A program made the translations under genes and the position numbers. A stretch of 64,000 nucleotides of DNA from Planctomycetota bacterium (GTDB taxonomy: Bacteria > Planctomycetota > UBA11346). How positions within the stretch are numbered: position 1 is the first letter of the stretch; every line of letters begins with the position of its first letter. A model generated the notes under the pieces. It was not told the origin of the DNA. It searched no databases and saw only the letters and a program-made list of their open reading frames with translations. This document shows positions 1 through 8,230 of this stretch, piece after piece. The DNA is taken from NCBI GenBank assembly GCA_013816485.1, contig JACDEI010000020.1, positions 1 through 64,000 on the forward strand, written 5' to 3'.

Positions 1-119
1 CCCCTCGTACCCCTCGTACCTTTCGTCGTACCCCTCGTACCCCGCGTACCTTTCGTCGTACCCCTCGTACCTTTCGTACCTTTCGTCGCACCCCTCGTAC
101 CTTTCGTACCTTTCGTACT
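1..119. repeat. 9-bp tandem repeat array, CGTACC-CCT / CGTACC-TTT units
   Basis: Tandem 9-mers of the form CGTACC followed by CCT or TTT, with occasional extra CGT triplets. The array ends 16 bases before the ATG of the PIN/TRAM gene. Every spacing is a multiple of three, so the array has no stop codon in the frames read. Only one orientation is visible, and any opposite arm would lie outside the window. The same 9-mer family occurs near 16.8, 36.1, 43.0 and 51.5 kb. Confidence 0.9.
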
Positions 120-135
120 CTCATAGCCTCCCGCC

Positions 136-1152
136 ATGCTGATCCTGCTCGTACGCGTGGTGTTCGTGACCCTGGCTACCTTGGTCGGCCTGACCAGCGG
201 CTCGATCATCTACCGCACCGCCTTGGACGACAGCCTGCCCGGATGGTTCGGCGCGGCGATGGGCTTCGGCATCGCCATCACCTTGATCGCCTGTGAACAC
301 GCCTTCCGTCGCCGTTTCACCCGCAGCCTGGTCGCGTTCATCCTCGGCCTCGGTGCCGGCCTAACGCTGTCGTGGGTCCTGCTGTCGGTGCTGCGTCTGG
401 TGCTGCAGGACGAGAACTTCATCAACAACCTCGATCTGCCGCTCGCCCTGGTGACCACCTATCTGGTGCTGGTGCTGGTGCTGCGCAATGCCGACCACTT
501 CCGCGTGGTGGTGCCGTTCGTTGAGTTCCGGGCCGAACGCGCGGACTCCGGCGCGGTGGTGCTCGACGCCGGCGCGCTGGGCGATGGTCGCACCGCCGCG
601 CTGGTGCGTTCCGGCCTGTTGCCACGTCGCCTGCTGGTGCATCGCCAGGTGCTGCTGGCGTGCGAAACCGCGGCCGCAGCGAACGATCCGACGGTTGCCG
701 CCCGGGGACGCCGCGCGCTCGACGGGCTGAACGAGTTGCGTTCCATGCCCAACACCCAGGTGGAGATCGACGACACCGAGATCCCCAACGCCACCACGCT
801 CACGGACGTGCTGGTGCACCTCACCCGCCTGGAACACGGACGGCTGCTGGCGGTGGACAAAGAGGTGCTCACCCGCGGCATCGCCGAGGCCGTCACCATC
901 ATCGACCTCGCTGCGCTCGCCGGCGCCTTGTCGCCGACCCTGCGCCCTGGCGATGAGATCAGCGTGATGATCGAAAAGCCGGGTGAGGTCAAACACCAGG
1001 GCGTGGGTCACCTTGACGACGGCAGCTTGGTGGTGGTCGGCAATGCCGCCGATGCGATCGGCACACGTGTCGACTGCACGATTGTGCGACTGCACGCGAC
1101 CAGCAACGGACGCATGGTCTTCGCCGATCGGGTTGCGTCGGCAAAGACCTGA
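136..1152 (+). CDS. YacL-like PIN/TRAM domain membrane protein
   Basis: 338 aa. The N-terminal ~118 residues form about four hydrophobic segments (roughly 3-25, 38-56, 64-90, 102-118). A PIN nuclease domain (about 140-262) and a C-terminal TRAM domain (about 265-332, with KHQGVGHLDDGSLVVV) follow. This is the YacL architecture, a membrane-anchored putative RNase of unknown substrate. PIN acids that align by eye are Asp144 (VVLDAGALGDGR), Asp224 and Asp241. The position that is normally Glu in the second motif reads Gln171, so nuclease activity is uncertain. No clear Shine-Dalgarno is seen; the repeat array lies immediately upstream. The family is well supported by the domain order; activity is not. 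Confidence 0.85.
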   Translation: MLILLVRVVFVTLATLVGLTSGSIIYRTALDDSLPGWFGAAMGFGIAITLIACEHAFRRRFTRSLVAFILGLGAGLTLSWVLLSVLRLVLQDENFINNLDLPLALVTTYLVLVLVLRNADHFRVVVPFVEFRAERADSGAVVLDAGALGDGRTAALVRSGLLPRRLLVHRQVLLACETAAAANDPTVAARGRRALDGLNELRSMPNTQVEIDDTEIPNATTLTDVLVHLTRLEHGRLLAVDKEVLTRGIAEAVTIIDLAALAGALSPTLRPGDEISVMIEKPGEVKHQGVGHLDDGSLVVVGNAADAIGTRVDCTIVRLHATSNGRMVFADRVASAKT

Positions 1153-1212
1153 AACGGACGGGTGTTTGCTCAGGGGTCTCGCCAGAGCAGCCAGAGCAAT
1201 TGCACAGAGGAA

Positions 1213-1812
1213 TCACCAACCCGGCAAAGTTGCCAGTTCCGTCTGGATCTGCCCAGCGATCTCCGGGTCATCGATCAGCAGCGACCACTCGCGATTGGCG
1301 GTGAGCGCCGAGCGCGTCCAGTTGTGGCTGCCGACCACCACCTGGCGGTCGTCGACCACCAACACCTTCACATGGGTGGTGCGCTCGATCTCGTCGAGCA
1401 CCACCCGCACACCGCTGCGGCGCAGATGTTCCGCGACCTCTTGGTGTTTGAAGTCGAGCGCGCCGGTGCGCCAATCCCGTCCACGATCGAGCACCACCCG
1501 CACGCTGACCCCACGTCGGGCTGCCGCCGCGAGCGCGTTCAGCAGGTGCTGCACCGGACCATCATCATCCAGACGCACGACAAAAAGCGCCACCGTCACG
1601 CGCGCACGCGCACCAGCGATCAGGCGCAGCGCCGTGGTGTGATAGTCATCGCTCCCAGGGCGACCATGGCTGCCGAGCAGACGTGGCGGTTCGCGCCGGG
1701 TCTGGGCGAAGGCGCCCGCCACGATGACCACCAGCGCCAACACGACGATCACCAGCAACCGGCGATGTCCCGCGGTCCACGGCGTCAGATCGGGTTGCAG
1801 TGGCAGCCCCAT
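1213..1812 (-). CDS. Phospholipase D-like protein with one HKD motif
   Basis: 199 aa. A hydrophobic anchor or uncleaved signal (about 19-36) precedes a PLD-like domain. The HKD signature is visible as His147-x-Lys149-x4-Asp154 followed by GSHNWT (161-166). A single HKD copy resembles Nuc-type endonucleases and minimal PLD proteins, which form the active site by dimerisation, so a membrane-tethered periplasmic nuclease or phosphodiesterase is the likely role. It converges with the PIN/TRAM gene and is transcribed in the same direction as the STAS gene 27 bases upstream, so the two may be co-transcribed. The substrate cannot be told from sequence. Confidence 0.8.
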   Translation of the reverse strand: MGLPLQPDLTPWTAGHRRLLVIVVLALVVIVAGAFAQTRREPPRLLGSHGRPGSDDYHTTALRLIAGARARVTVALFVVRLDDDGPVQHLLNALAAAARRGVSVRVVLDRGRDWRTGALDFKHQEVAEHLRRSGVRVVLDEIERTTHVKVLVVDDRQVVVGSHNWTRSALTANREWSLLIDDPEIAGQIQTELATLPGW

Positions 1813-1839
1813 TTTTTGGACCGCTCCCGTGCTGGCGGT

Positions 1840-2187
1840 TCAGGTGAAGGAGGCCCGCGCCGCGGCGATATCCTCGAAGATCGGCAGTATCCTGGTCAGG
1901 CGGGTCATCTTGAGCACCGTCGCCACCGCGGGCGGTGGTTTGGCTAAGGCGATGTGGCCATTCGCTTGACTGACCCGTCGCACCACACCGATGAGTTGGG
2001 CGATGGCATTCGAACTGAGGATGGAGATGGCCGCGACATCAAGGATCCACTGCCGACCAGGATCCTTGGCGATGATGGCGTCGAGTTCCCGCATCGCCTG
2101 ATCGGGCAGGTTCTCGTCGCCCTTCTGCGGCGACCAGGTCAGGACCCGGATGTTGTCGTTGCTCTCACTGGTCTCGGGTCGCCACAT
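1840..2187 (-). CDS. STAS-domain protein, anti-sigma factor antagonist-like
   Basis: 115 aa, essentially a single STAS domain. The segment ILDVAAISILSSNAIAQL (48-65) corresponds to the conserved strand and helix that carries the phosphorylatable serine in SpoIIAA-type antagonists, here Ser58 or Ser59. The usual Asp just before the serines is absent (Leu), so phospho-regulation is not certain. The start codon overlaps the 3' end of the glycosyltransferase gene by 23 bases, which suggests co-transcription. No anti-sigma kinase or phosphatase gene is visible nearby. It could instead be a STAS protein of a lipid-asymmetry or chemoreceptor-type system. Confidence 0.7.
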   Translation of the reverse strand: MWRPETSESNDNIRVLTWSPQKGDENLPDQAMRELDAIIAKDPGRQWILDVAAISILSSNAIAQLIGVVRRVSQANGHIALAKPPPAVATVLKMTRLTRILPIFEDIAAARASFT

Positions 2188-3265
2188 GGTGCGACACCAT
2201 CACCACTCCACGGCACATGGTCAAGTCGCTGCCCGTCCTGCTGTCGAAATCCGGCAGCGCCACAGCCAGCGCATCGGTAAGCACCGCGTCCGCACCCAGG
2301 GCGCCCATGTCGACCTTGCTCACGTCCTTGCGTTCCCACGCCGCACCTGGGGCCTGAAGCGTGCGGTAACCCGGCCCACGTGGTCCATTGCGCGCCGCTG
2401 GCACCGGACCGAACAATCCGACGGCAGGCACGCCCAGCGCCAGTCCCAGGTGCAGCGGTCCAGTATCTCCGCTGACCAGCACACGTGCCTGGGCGATCAG
2501 GCCGGCCAGTTGCGGGATGGTGGTAAAGGGCGTGAGCCGAGTCGCCGGGCTCGCCGTGACGATGGCCTTGGCGATGAGTTGTTCGTCCGGCGAACCCCAA
2601 AGCAGCACCAGCGGCAGATTGCGCGCCGCACAGGCCTGGGCGAAAGCGATCTGACGTTCCTGCGGCCAGACCTTGGTCGGCCAGCCGGCGCCGACATTCA
2701 GCATCAGCGCCCGTCGCCCGTGACGTGGATCCAGGCCCGCACCGGCCAACCATTCGTTCGCCCACTGCCGTTGGGTGGTCCAGGCCGGCAAGGGGAAACA
2801 CCAACCTCCACGTGCTGCGCCATGGAGCAGAGGTAGTCCCAGCGCCCGTTGCTGATCGATGACATGCACCGCCGTCGTCGGTACTCGCTGACCAGCGATC
2901 AGCCACGCCCCCTCACGCGACCTGGGTCGTGCGTGACCGATGCGCTGATGCGCACCGCTGAGCGCTGCAACCACCGCGCTCTTGGCCAGACCCTGGGCAT
3001 CGATCACCACGTCGTAGTCACCAGCACGCAGTTCGCGCGCCAGGCGACGCAGCACCAGCAGACGACCGAGCGTGCCGGAGGCGCGCAAGACCTTGCGCGG
3101 GACCTGGTGCACGTGACGCACTGCCGGGCTGCCGTGCAGGACGCAGGCCCAACGATCTTCACATACCCAGCCGACGATGTGCCCAGCCCGGTGCAGGTCA
3201 GCGGCGAGCGGCAGGGTGTGGATGATATCGCCGAACGCTCCCAGTCTGACAATCAGCACACGCAT
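2165..3265 (-). CDS. Glycosyltransferase family 9 (heptosyltransferase-like)
   Basis: 366 aa. The ATG at 3265 is chosen because GT9 proteins begin at the MRVLIVRLGAFGDIIH motif; an in-frame extension upstream has no family resemblance. The N-terminal motif RLGAFGDIIHTLPLA and the C-terminal nucleotide-sugar motif SGDTGPLHLGLALGVP are typical of ADP-heptose:LPS heptosyltransferases (RfaF/WaaC type). The likely role is sugar transfer to a lipopolysaccharide core or another envelope glycan at the inner face of the cytoplasmic membrane. The gene is followed by the STAS and PLD genes on the same strand. The sugar donor cannot be deduced. Confidence 0.88.
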   Translation of the reverse strand: MRVLIVRLGAFGDIIHTLPLAADLHRAGHIVGWVCEDRWACVLHGSPAVRHVHQVPRKVLRASGTLGRLLVLRRLARELRAGDYDVVIDAQGLAKSAVVAALSGAHQRIGHARPRSREGAWLIAGQRVPTTAVHVIDQQRALGLPLLHGAARGGWCFPLPAWTTQRQWANEWLAGAGLDPRHGRRALMLNVGAGWPTKVWPQERQIAFAQACAARNLPLVLLWGSPDEQLIAKAIVTASPATRLTPFTTIPQLAGLIAQARVLVSGDTGPLHLGLALGVPAVGLFGPVPAARNGPRGPGYRTLQAPGAAWERKDVSKVDMGALGADAVLTDALAVALPDFDSRTGSDLTMCRGVVMVSHHVATRDQ

Positions 3266-3583
3266 GGCGCGGAACGCTAAACCGGTGGATGCAGAACTCC
3301 ATGCCCGGTACCCGCTCGGAGTTGATGGCGATCCCCGACACGCCAGTGCAGTGGTCGGCAGCAAACTCTGTCGCCGTACGGAGACATCGGTAGTTTCCGC
3401 GCAATGCATGCGAAGTGCACCACTTCATCCCTTGCGACATTTGACCCGCCTGTGTAGAAGTTGCCACTCATGGTGCGGTCATGAGCGGCTAAAGCTCACC
3501 CGTGCCAAGGCTGTCCCGAGCCTGCCCGTATCCGCCGCTTTCCTTCCCGCCGCTCTCCTTCCCGCCACAGCGCCTCTGATCCA
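3266..3583. other. Divergent intergenic region, no gene seen
   Basis: 318 bases between two divergently transcribed genes, expected to hold promoters for both. No convincing ORF or RNA gene was found. Near the right end a 15-base C/T-rich unit is present twice in tandem (about 3531-3560, CCGCCGCTTTCCTTC and a one-base variant). Confidence 0.6.
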
Positions 3584-4207
3584 GTGAGTCACATGAGCAA
3601 GGACGAACACCTCAGCCTCGGAAAAGTCGCCAAGCGCTGCAACGTCAGCCGCACGACGGTCTATCGCTGGATCGTCCACGGCCACCTCAAGGCCTATGCG
3701 CTGCCGAGTGGGCACTTCCGCGTGCGTCCAGAAGATCTCGAGACCTTCTGCCAGTCCTTTGGCATCCCGGATGTCGGCAAGAAGACCACCGTGCGCGGCG
3801 CCGCCAGCACGGTCGGCAAGCTTCAGGTGCTGATCGCGGACGACCACCCGGACGTGGTGCTGCTGCTGCGCAAGGTGGTCGAACGCTACCTGCCCGACGC
3901 GGTGATCCATGAAGCCGTCAACGGCGTCGACACCTGCATCGCGGTCGGCACGCTCAAACCCCACATCATGCTGCTCGACATCATGATGCCCGGCATGGAC
4001 GGCTTCGCCGTGCTCCAGGAGCTGCTGCGCCGCCCCGAACTCAACGGCAGCCAAGTGGTGGTGGTCTCGGCCTACGAGCCGTTCGACCGCGTCGAGGAAC
4101 TCGGCCGTCTGAACCCGCAGATCGCCGCCTGCATCCGCAAGCCGGTCAGCGTCGATGCGCTGGGCAAGTCGCTCCAGGAGCTCGCCCGTTCATTCTCGGT
4201 GGGCTGA
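3584..4207 (+). CDS. HTH (excisionase/MerR-type) plus receiver domain regulator
   Basis: 207 aa. Residues 9-56 are a helix-turn-helix of the excisionase/MerR family (LGKVAKRCNVSRTTVYRWI...GHFRV). Residues 80-200 are a response-regulator receiver with the acidic pair Asp86-Asp87, phospho-acceptor Asp132 (MLLDIMMPG), Ser162 and Lys186. The DNA-binding domain precedes the receiver, the reverse of the common OmpR/NarL order. No histidine kinase gene is adjacent, so the partner is unknown. The start is either GTG 3584 or ATG 3593; no clear Shine-Dalgarno decides. A phosphorylation-controlled DNA-binding protein is the natural inference. Confidence 0.85.
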   Translation: MSHMSKDEHLSLGKVAKRCNVSRTTVYRWIVHGHLKAYALPSGHFRVRPEDLETFCQSFGIPDVGKKTTVRGAASTVGKLQVLIADDHPDVVLLLRKVVERYLPDAVIHEAVNGVDTCIAVGTLKPHIMLLDIMMPGMDGFAVLQELLRRPELNGSQVVVVSAYEPFDRVEELGRLNPQIAACIRKPVSVDALGKSLQELARSFSVG

Positions 4208-4224
4208 AGCGATACGCATGAAAA

Positions 4225-4366
4225 CGTGCGACGTGCGACGTGCGAAGTGCGAAGTGCGGAAACCGACTATCACTGGGTCCACCAAAATCCTCGGACCGGC
4301 TGAAGCAAGCTATGGCATAGTGGAGCAGAGCGGCACCTCGCACCTCGCTCCTTGCACCTCGCACTG
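4225..4366. repeat. Inverted heptamer arrays (CGTGCGA family)
   Basis: The left arm (4225-4259) is five tandem 7-mers (CGTGCGA x3, then AGTGCGA, AGTGCGG). The right arm (4330-4366) is the same kind of heptamer on the other strand, about five degenerate units. The arms are separated by 70 bases and could pair into a long hairpin. The right arm ends 15 bases before the ATG of the polyprenyl synthase gene. Confidence 0.85.
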
Positions 4367-4381
4367 CCTTCCGGTCTGACG

Positions 4382-5338
4382 ATGCACGACGTCCTCCAGG
4401 ACCTCCTGCCGCATCTTGAGGAAGTCCAGAAGCACATGCACGTGGCTCTGGCCAGCGACGAACCAAAAGTCGCGGGCCTGATCTCCGACCTCGGCACGTT
4501 CCATGGCAAGATGCTGCGTCCGGCATTGGTCCTGATGTTCGCTGAAGCGGTTGGCAATGTCTCGGCCATCCATTATCGCATCAGCGCCGCGCTCGAACTG
4601 ATCCATACGGCGACGCTGATCCACGACGACCTGATCGACGACGCCAATACCCGTCGTGGCCAACCGACGGCGCACGTGCGCTTCAACAACACCACCGCGA
4701 TCCTGCTGGGCGACTACTTCTATACCCACGCGTTCAACTTGGTCGCCGACCTGATGAACCCAGGGGTGACCAAACGCCTGACGGCCACCACCAACGTGAT
4801 CTGCAAAGGTGAACTGCACCAGCAGAGCGTGGCGCGCGATGTCAAACTCAGCGAAGCGGAATACAACCAGATCATCTACGGCAAGACCGCCGTGCTGACC
4901 GAACTCGCTGGTGAACTCGGCGCGGTCGAAGGCAGCGCCGAACAACGCCGCGCCGCCGCCGCCTACGGCAAGGCCGCCGGCATGGCCTTCCAGGTGGTCG
5001 ACGACTGCCTCGATTTCAGCGGCGATCCGCAGAAGGTCGGCAAGACCCTCTCGACCGACATCGAACGCGGCCGGCTGACCCTGCCGATCATCCGCTTGTT
5101 GGAAAACGCCGGCGCAAAGCGCGCCGCCTACGAACTCCAGCTCCAGACCGTGACCACGCCGGAGCAGGTCGCCGCCGTACGCGCCCTGGTGATCGACAGC
5201 GGCGCCGTCGATGCGGCCCTGGCCACCGCCCGCGCCTACGTCGCCGAGGCGCAACGCCAACTCGTGGCATTCCCCGACGGCCTGGCACGTCAGCGCCTGT
5301 GGGACCTGGCGGAATTCATCGTCGCCCGGGACTTCTGA
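4382..5338 (+). CDS. Polyprenyl (all-trans) diphosphate synthase
   Basis: 318 aa. It catalyses chain elongation of allylic diphosphate with IPP, giving the isoprenoid side chain of quinones or other long-chain prenyl lipids. Both aspartate-rich motifs are visible: LIHDDLIDDANTRRG (FARM) and FQVVDDCLDFSGD (SARM), with a conserved GEL segment between them. The ATG at 4382 is chosen because the longer frame upstream only translates the heptamer repeat. Similarity is closest to IspB/HepT-type long-chain synthases, and menD elsewhere in the window makes the menaquinone side chain a reasonable product. Product length cannot be read safely. Confidence 0.9.
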   Translation: MHDVLQDLLPHLEEVQKHMHVALASDEPKVAGLISDLGTFHGKMLRPALVLMFAEAVGNVSAIHYRISAALELIHTATLIHDDLIDDANTRRGQPTAHVRFNNTTAILLGDYFYTHAFNLVADLMNPGVTKRLTATTNVICKGELHQQSVARDVKLSEAEYNQIIYGKTAVLTELAGELGAVEGSAEQRRAAAAYGKAAGMAFQVVDDCLDFSGDPQKVGKTLSTDIERGRLTLPIIRLLENAGAKRAAYELQLQTVTTPEQVAAVRALVIDSGAVDAALATARAYVAEAQRQLVAFPDGLARQRLWDLAEFIVARDF

Positions 5339-5646
5339 CTTTGCTGGACGGGCATACGGGAATCCCGATTTTCATCACCACGGCACCAAAGCACGAAGGA
5401 ATACCAGGGAATCGTCGCCTTTTATGGCTGTTTTCCGCGTCTTCGCGTGTGCCTTCGAGGTGAAAATCCATCTCCCTCCCCCTCAAACGCCGTTACCTGC
5501 CCTGTCCAGCCAGTGATTGCCGAACGGGATGATGGCGACAGGATGCCGCCTTGCCCGCCCGTTGTGGAGGCCAGCGCTCGTCGCGCTGGTGGACCCGACG
5601 GTGCCGACGAGCCCCTGATTCGCAAAAAAGCGTAAGGAAATTCTGA
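5339..5646. other. Intergenic region with an imperfect foldback repeat
   Basis: 308 bases without a convincing gene. At about 5369-5468 there is an imperfect inverted pair: ATTTTCATCACCACGGCACC... on the left and ...GTGCCTTCGAGGTGAAAAT on the right. It resembles the other foldback repeats of the window. The remainder has no recognisable element. Confidence 0.55.
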
Positions 5647-7182
5647 GTGCACAGTCCCCGACCGGACGCTGGCGATGATCGCCAGGTCCATGACCGCCCC
5701 GTTCGCCGCCAGCAACGCCATCCTGACCGCCGCCAACAGCATCAGGACCACGACCACGGCCAACAACCCGACAACGAAGACAGTGGCGGTCCTCGTTACA
5801 TCCGCCGCGAAGACCATCCGATCTCGCGCAAGGACATCGACCGCGATTCGCTGCGCGTGCTCTATGGCCTGAAGGACGCCGGCTACGACGCCTACCTGGT
5901 CGGCGGCGCGGTGCGCGACCTGCTGATGGGACGCAGGCCCAAGGACTTCGATGTCGCTACCGATGCGCGCCCGCGCGACCTGCGCCGGTTGTTCCGCAAC
6001 AGCCGCGAGGTCGGTCGGCGTTTCCGTCTGGTCCACGTGTTCTTTGGCCCGAAGAACGTCGAGGTCGCCACCCTGCGTTCGGCGGCAGAGGCTTCCGAGA
6101 GCAACAGCAGCGGCGACCTCTACGTCGACGACGACAACCAGTGGGGCGACCTCAAGAGCGACGCGTTCCGTCGCGACTTCACCGTCAACGCGCTGTTCTA
6201 CGACATCCGTGATTTCTCGGTGATCGATTACTGCGGTGGGGTCGAGGACGTCCAGGCCAAACTCATCCGTTGCATCGGCGATCCGCAGGTTCGCTTCCGC
6301 GAAGATCCCGTGCGTATGTTGCGTGCAATCAAGTTCGCCGCGCGTTTCGGCTTCACCTTTGAACCCGCGACCGATCGCGCGTTGCGTGAACTCCAGGGCG
6401 AGATCCTCAAGGCCAGCCGTTTCCGCGTCACCGAGGAGATCTTCCGCATCCTCACCCAGCCAAACCGCGCCAACGGTTTGCGCATGCTCGGCGAGTATGG
6501 TTTCATGGGCGTGCTCTACCCGGAGTGGAGCATCGCCGTCGGCGAAGATGGCTTCGATCAAGTGATCGACTATTTCGTCGCCGTCGACGGCGCCGCCGAT
6601 GAGGATAAATTCTTCCCGCTCGAAGTGCTGACCGCCGGCCTGTTCGTCCCGCTGCTCGATTCGGTCGACCTCGGACGCGATCAGTTCCATCAGGTCGCCG
6701 CCCGCGTCACGCAGGAAGTGCGTCAACTCGGCCAACGCATGGACCTGCCGAAACGCCTGGTCAACAGCGCGGTCGAGATCATGCGTGGACAGCTCTACCT
6801 GCTGTTCTTCGCCCACCTGAATAAACGTGTGAAGCGGTACGTGTCGGCCCCCTTTTTCGATCTGGTGTGGCGCGTTCACGAGTTGGCCTTCGGGCGCATG
6901 CCGGAACTCGACGAGATGCGTGAAGCCTGGATGGCAGCCCGCCGTGCGCTACGTACCCCCATCGGCGGCACGGTCGATTCGCCGGACAAACGCGACATTT
7001 TCAGCTTCCGCGGCAAAACTGGCGGAGGCCGACACTCGCAAGGTCGGCGTGATCGCCGTCACTCGCGCGACGCGGTGCTCGACGAAGTGTTGGAAGGCGC
7101 CGACGACGAAGGTTTCGACGACGACACCATCGACAAGGAAGCCAAGCAGTGGGAAGAGGGCGATGAGGACGGCCAGGGCTGA
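5647..7182 (+). CDS. pcnB: Poly(A) polymerase I / CCA-adding family nucleotidyltransferase
   Basis: 511 aa. Class II polymerase-beta nucleotidyltransferase. Homology begins near residue 57 (HPISRKDIDRDSLRVLYGL). It shows the LVGGAVRDLLMGRRPKDFDV signature with metal-binding Asp100 and Asp102, the PcnB-typical RRFRLVHVFFGP stretch, and RRDFTVNALFYDI (175-187). These features favour a poly(A) polymerase over a CCA enzyme. It would add 3' tails to RNA and so influence decay. The first ~50 residues (Gln/His/Asp/Arg-rich) and the last ~60 (acidic, charged) look disordered. The GTG start is uncertain, since the true start could lie later in the low-complexity leader. It is followed 18 bases later by truA. 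Confidence 0.85.
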   Translation: MHSPRPDAGDDRQVHDRPVRRQQRHPDRRQQHQDHDHGQQPDNEDSGGPRYIRREDHPISRKDIDRDSLRVLYGLKDAGYDAYLVGGAVRDLLMGRRPKDFDVATDARPRDLRRLFRNSREVGRRFRLVHVFFGPKNVEVATLRSAAEASESNSSGDLYVDDDNQWGDLKSDAFRRDFTVNALFYDIRDFSVIDYCGGVEDVQAKLIRCIGDPQVRFREDPVRMLRAIKFAARFGFTFEPATDRALRELQGEILKASRFRVTEEIFRILTQPNRANGLRMLGEYGFMGVLYPEWSIAVGEDGFDQVIDYFVAVDGAADEDKFFPLEVLTAGLFVPLLDSVDLGRDQFHQVAARVTQEVRQLGQRMDLPKRLVNSAVEIMRGQLYLLFFAHLNKRVKRYVSAPFFDLVWRVHELAFGRMPELDEMREAWMAARRALRTPIGGTVDSPDKRDIFSFRGKTGGGRHSQGRRDRRHSRDAVLDEVLEGADDEGFDDDTIDKEAKQWEEGDEDGQG

Positions 7183-7200
7183 AGTCAGGACTGACTTCCC

Positions 7201-7986
7201 ATGCCGCGTTTCGCCATCGCTCTTGAATACGACGGCAAGGATTATGCCGGCACGCAGACGCAGGCCCCAGGCCTGCGCACGCTGCAACAGGAACTGACCG
7301 ACGCAGCGGCGAAACTGGAAGACCGCCCGTGCGCAGTGCGGTTGTCGAGTCGCCTTGACGCGGGTGTCAGTTCCTTGGCGCTGATCGCCGACGTGTGGGT
7401 GGAACGGACCTGGGAGCCTTCCGCTCTCGGCCAAGCGCTGTCGAGTCATCTACCACCCGACGTCGTCGTACGCCGCGTCGCGCCGGTGCCCGACGAGTGG
7501 TTCGCCAAGATCCAAGCCAAGGCCAAGACCTACCACTACCGTATCGCTCGCCGCAGCGTGCGGCCGGTGCTCGATCGCCGGGTGTGGTGGGTGCGGCGCA
7601 TGGATCACCCGGAACGCCTCCACGAAGCTGCGCGTTTGCTCCCTGGTCATCAGGACCTGTCGGGGTTCGCCTGCCTACGTCGTGATGACACCGACGACCA
7701 GGATCCCTTCCGCGCGATCATCTCGGCCGATTGGCAGAGCGAGTCGCGTGACGGCGAGGAACTGCACACCTTCCGCGTCACCGGCGAAGGGTTCCTCTAC
7801 AAGCAGGTCCGCGGCCTGGTTGGCGCCATGGTGTTCCTCGCCCAGGGCAACGCGACGGTCGACGACTTCGCCGCTGCGATTGCCGATGGCCGTGGCGCTC
7901 GTCGGCTGGGCAATATCGCGCCGCCAGAAGGCCTATGCTTGATGGAGACGCGCTTCGACCCCGAGCCAGCGTGGGTGTGGCTCTGA
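7201..7986 (+). CDS. truA: tRNA pseudouridine synthase A, divergent
   Basis: 261 aa, the usual TruA length. It should isomerise uridines 38-40 of the tRNA anticodon arm. Recognisable elements are the opening FAIALEYDGKDYAG, the catalytic-loop aspartate Asp53, KAKTYHYRI and TGEGFLYKQVRGLVGAMV (usually the FLYHMVR...GTL segment). The highly conserved active-site motif normally close to GRTDAGVHA here reads SRLDAGVSS: Arg and Asp are kept, but Thr and His are lost. The gene is therefore a divergent TruA or a paralogue with altered specificity. It lies directly after the pcnB-like gene and is probably in the same transcript. Confidence 0.82.
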   Translation: MPRFAIALEYDGKDYAGTQTQAPGLRTLQQELTDAAAKLEDRPCAVRLSSRLDAGVSSLALIADVWVERTWEPSALGQALSSHLPPDVVVRRVAPVPDEWFAKIQAKAKTYHYRIARRSVRPVLDRRVWWVRRMDHPERLHEAARLLPGHQDLSGFACLRRDDTDDQDPFRAIISADWQSESRDGEELHTFRVTGEGFLYKQVRGLVGAMVFLAQGNATVDDFAAAIADGRGARRLGNIAPPEGLCLMETRFDPEPAWVWL

Positions 7987-8050
7987 GGTGGTTCTGGTAG
8001 CGCAAGGGCTCGCCGATGTTGGAAAGCCAACCAAGCGAGCAGACAGGAAA

Positions 8051-8130
8051 CCTAGCCACAGAGGCCACAGAGAGCACAGAGTGAGGAAGACTGGTTCTCC
8101 TCTGTGTTCTCTGTGGCCTCTGTGGCTAGG
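8051..8130. repeat. Foldback repeat with perfect 23-bp arms
   Basis: The left arm 8051-8073 (begins CCTAGCCACAGAGGCC) is the exact reverse complement of the right arm 8108-8130. Pairing continues imperfectly inward through the CACAGAG units. The arms are themselves made of ~9-base CACAGAGGC repeats. The element lies in the truA-SDR spacer and could form a stable hairpin in the transcript. Confidence 0.9.
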
Positions 8131-8230
8131 CTTTGAGTCTTTCCGCCTTTGACCGGCGACGCGTAGAAAATGCGCGTTTCCGTCACCTTGACGCCCGGCC
8201 ATCTCGCGATGATCGCCACAGGAGATACCC

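Noticed and set aside
3266-3409. N-terminal extension of the GT9 glycosyltransferase
   Set aside because: The family starts exactly at MRVLIVRLGAFGD; the upstream residues are not conserved-looking.
5422-6879. Long minus-strand ORF (485 aa) opposite pcnB
   Set aside because: It mirrors the codon pattern of the pcnB-like gene, has no family features, and GC-rich DNA produces such antisense frames.
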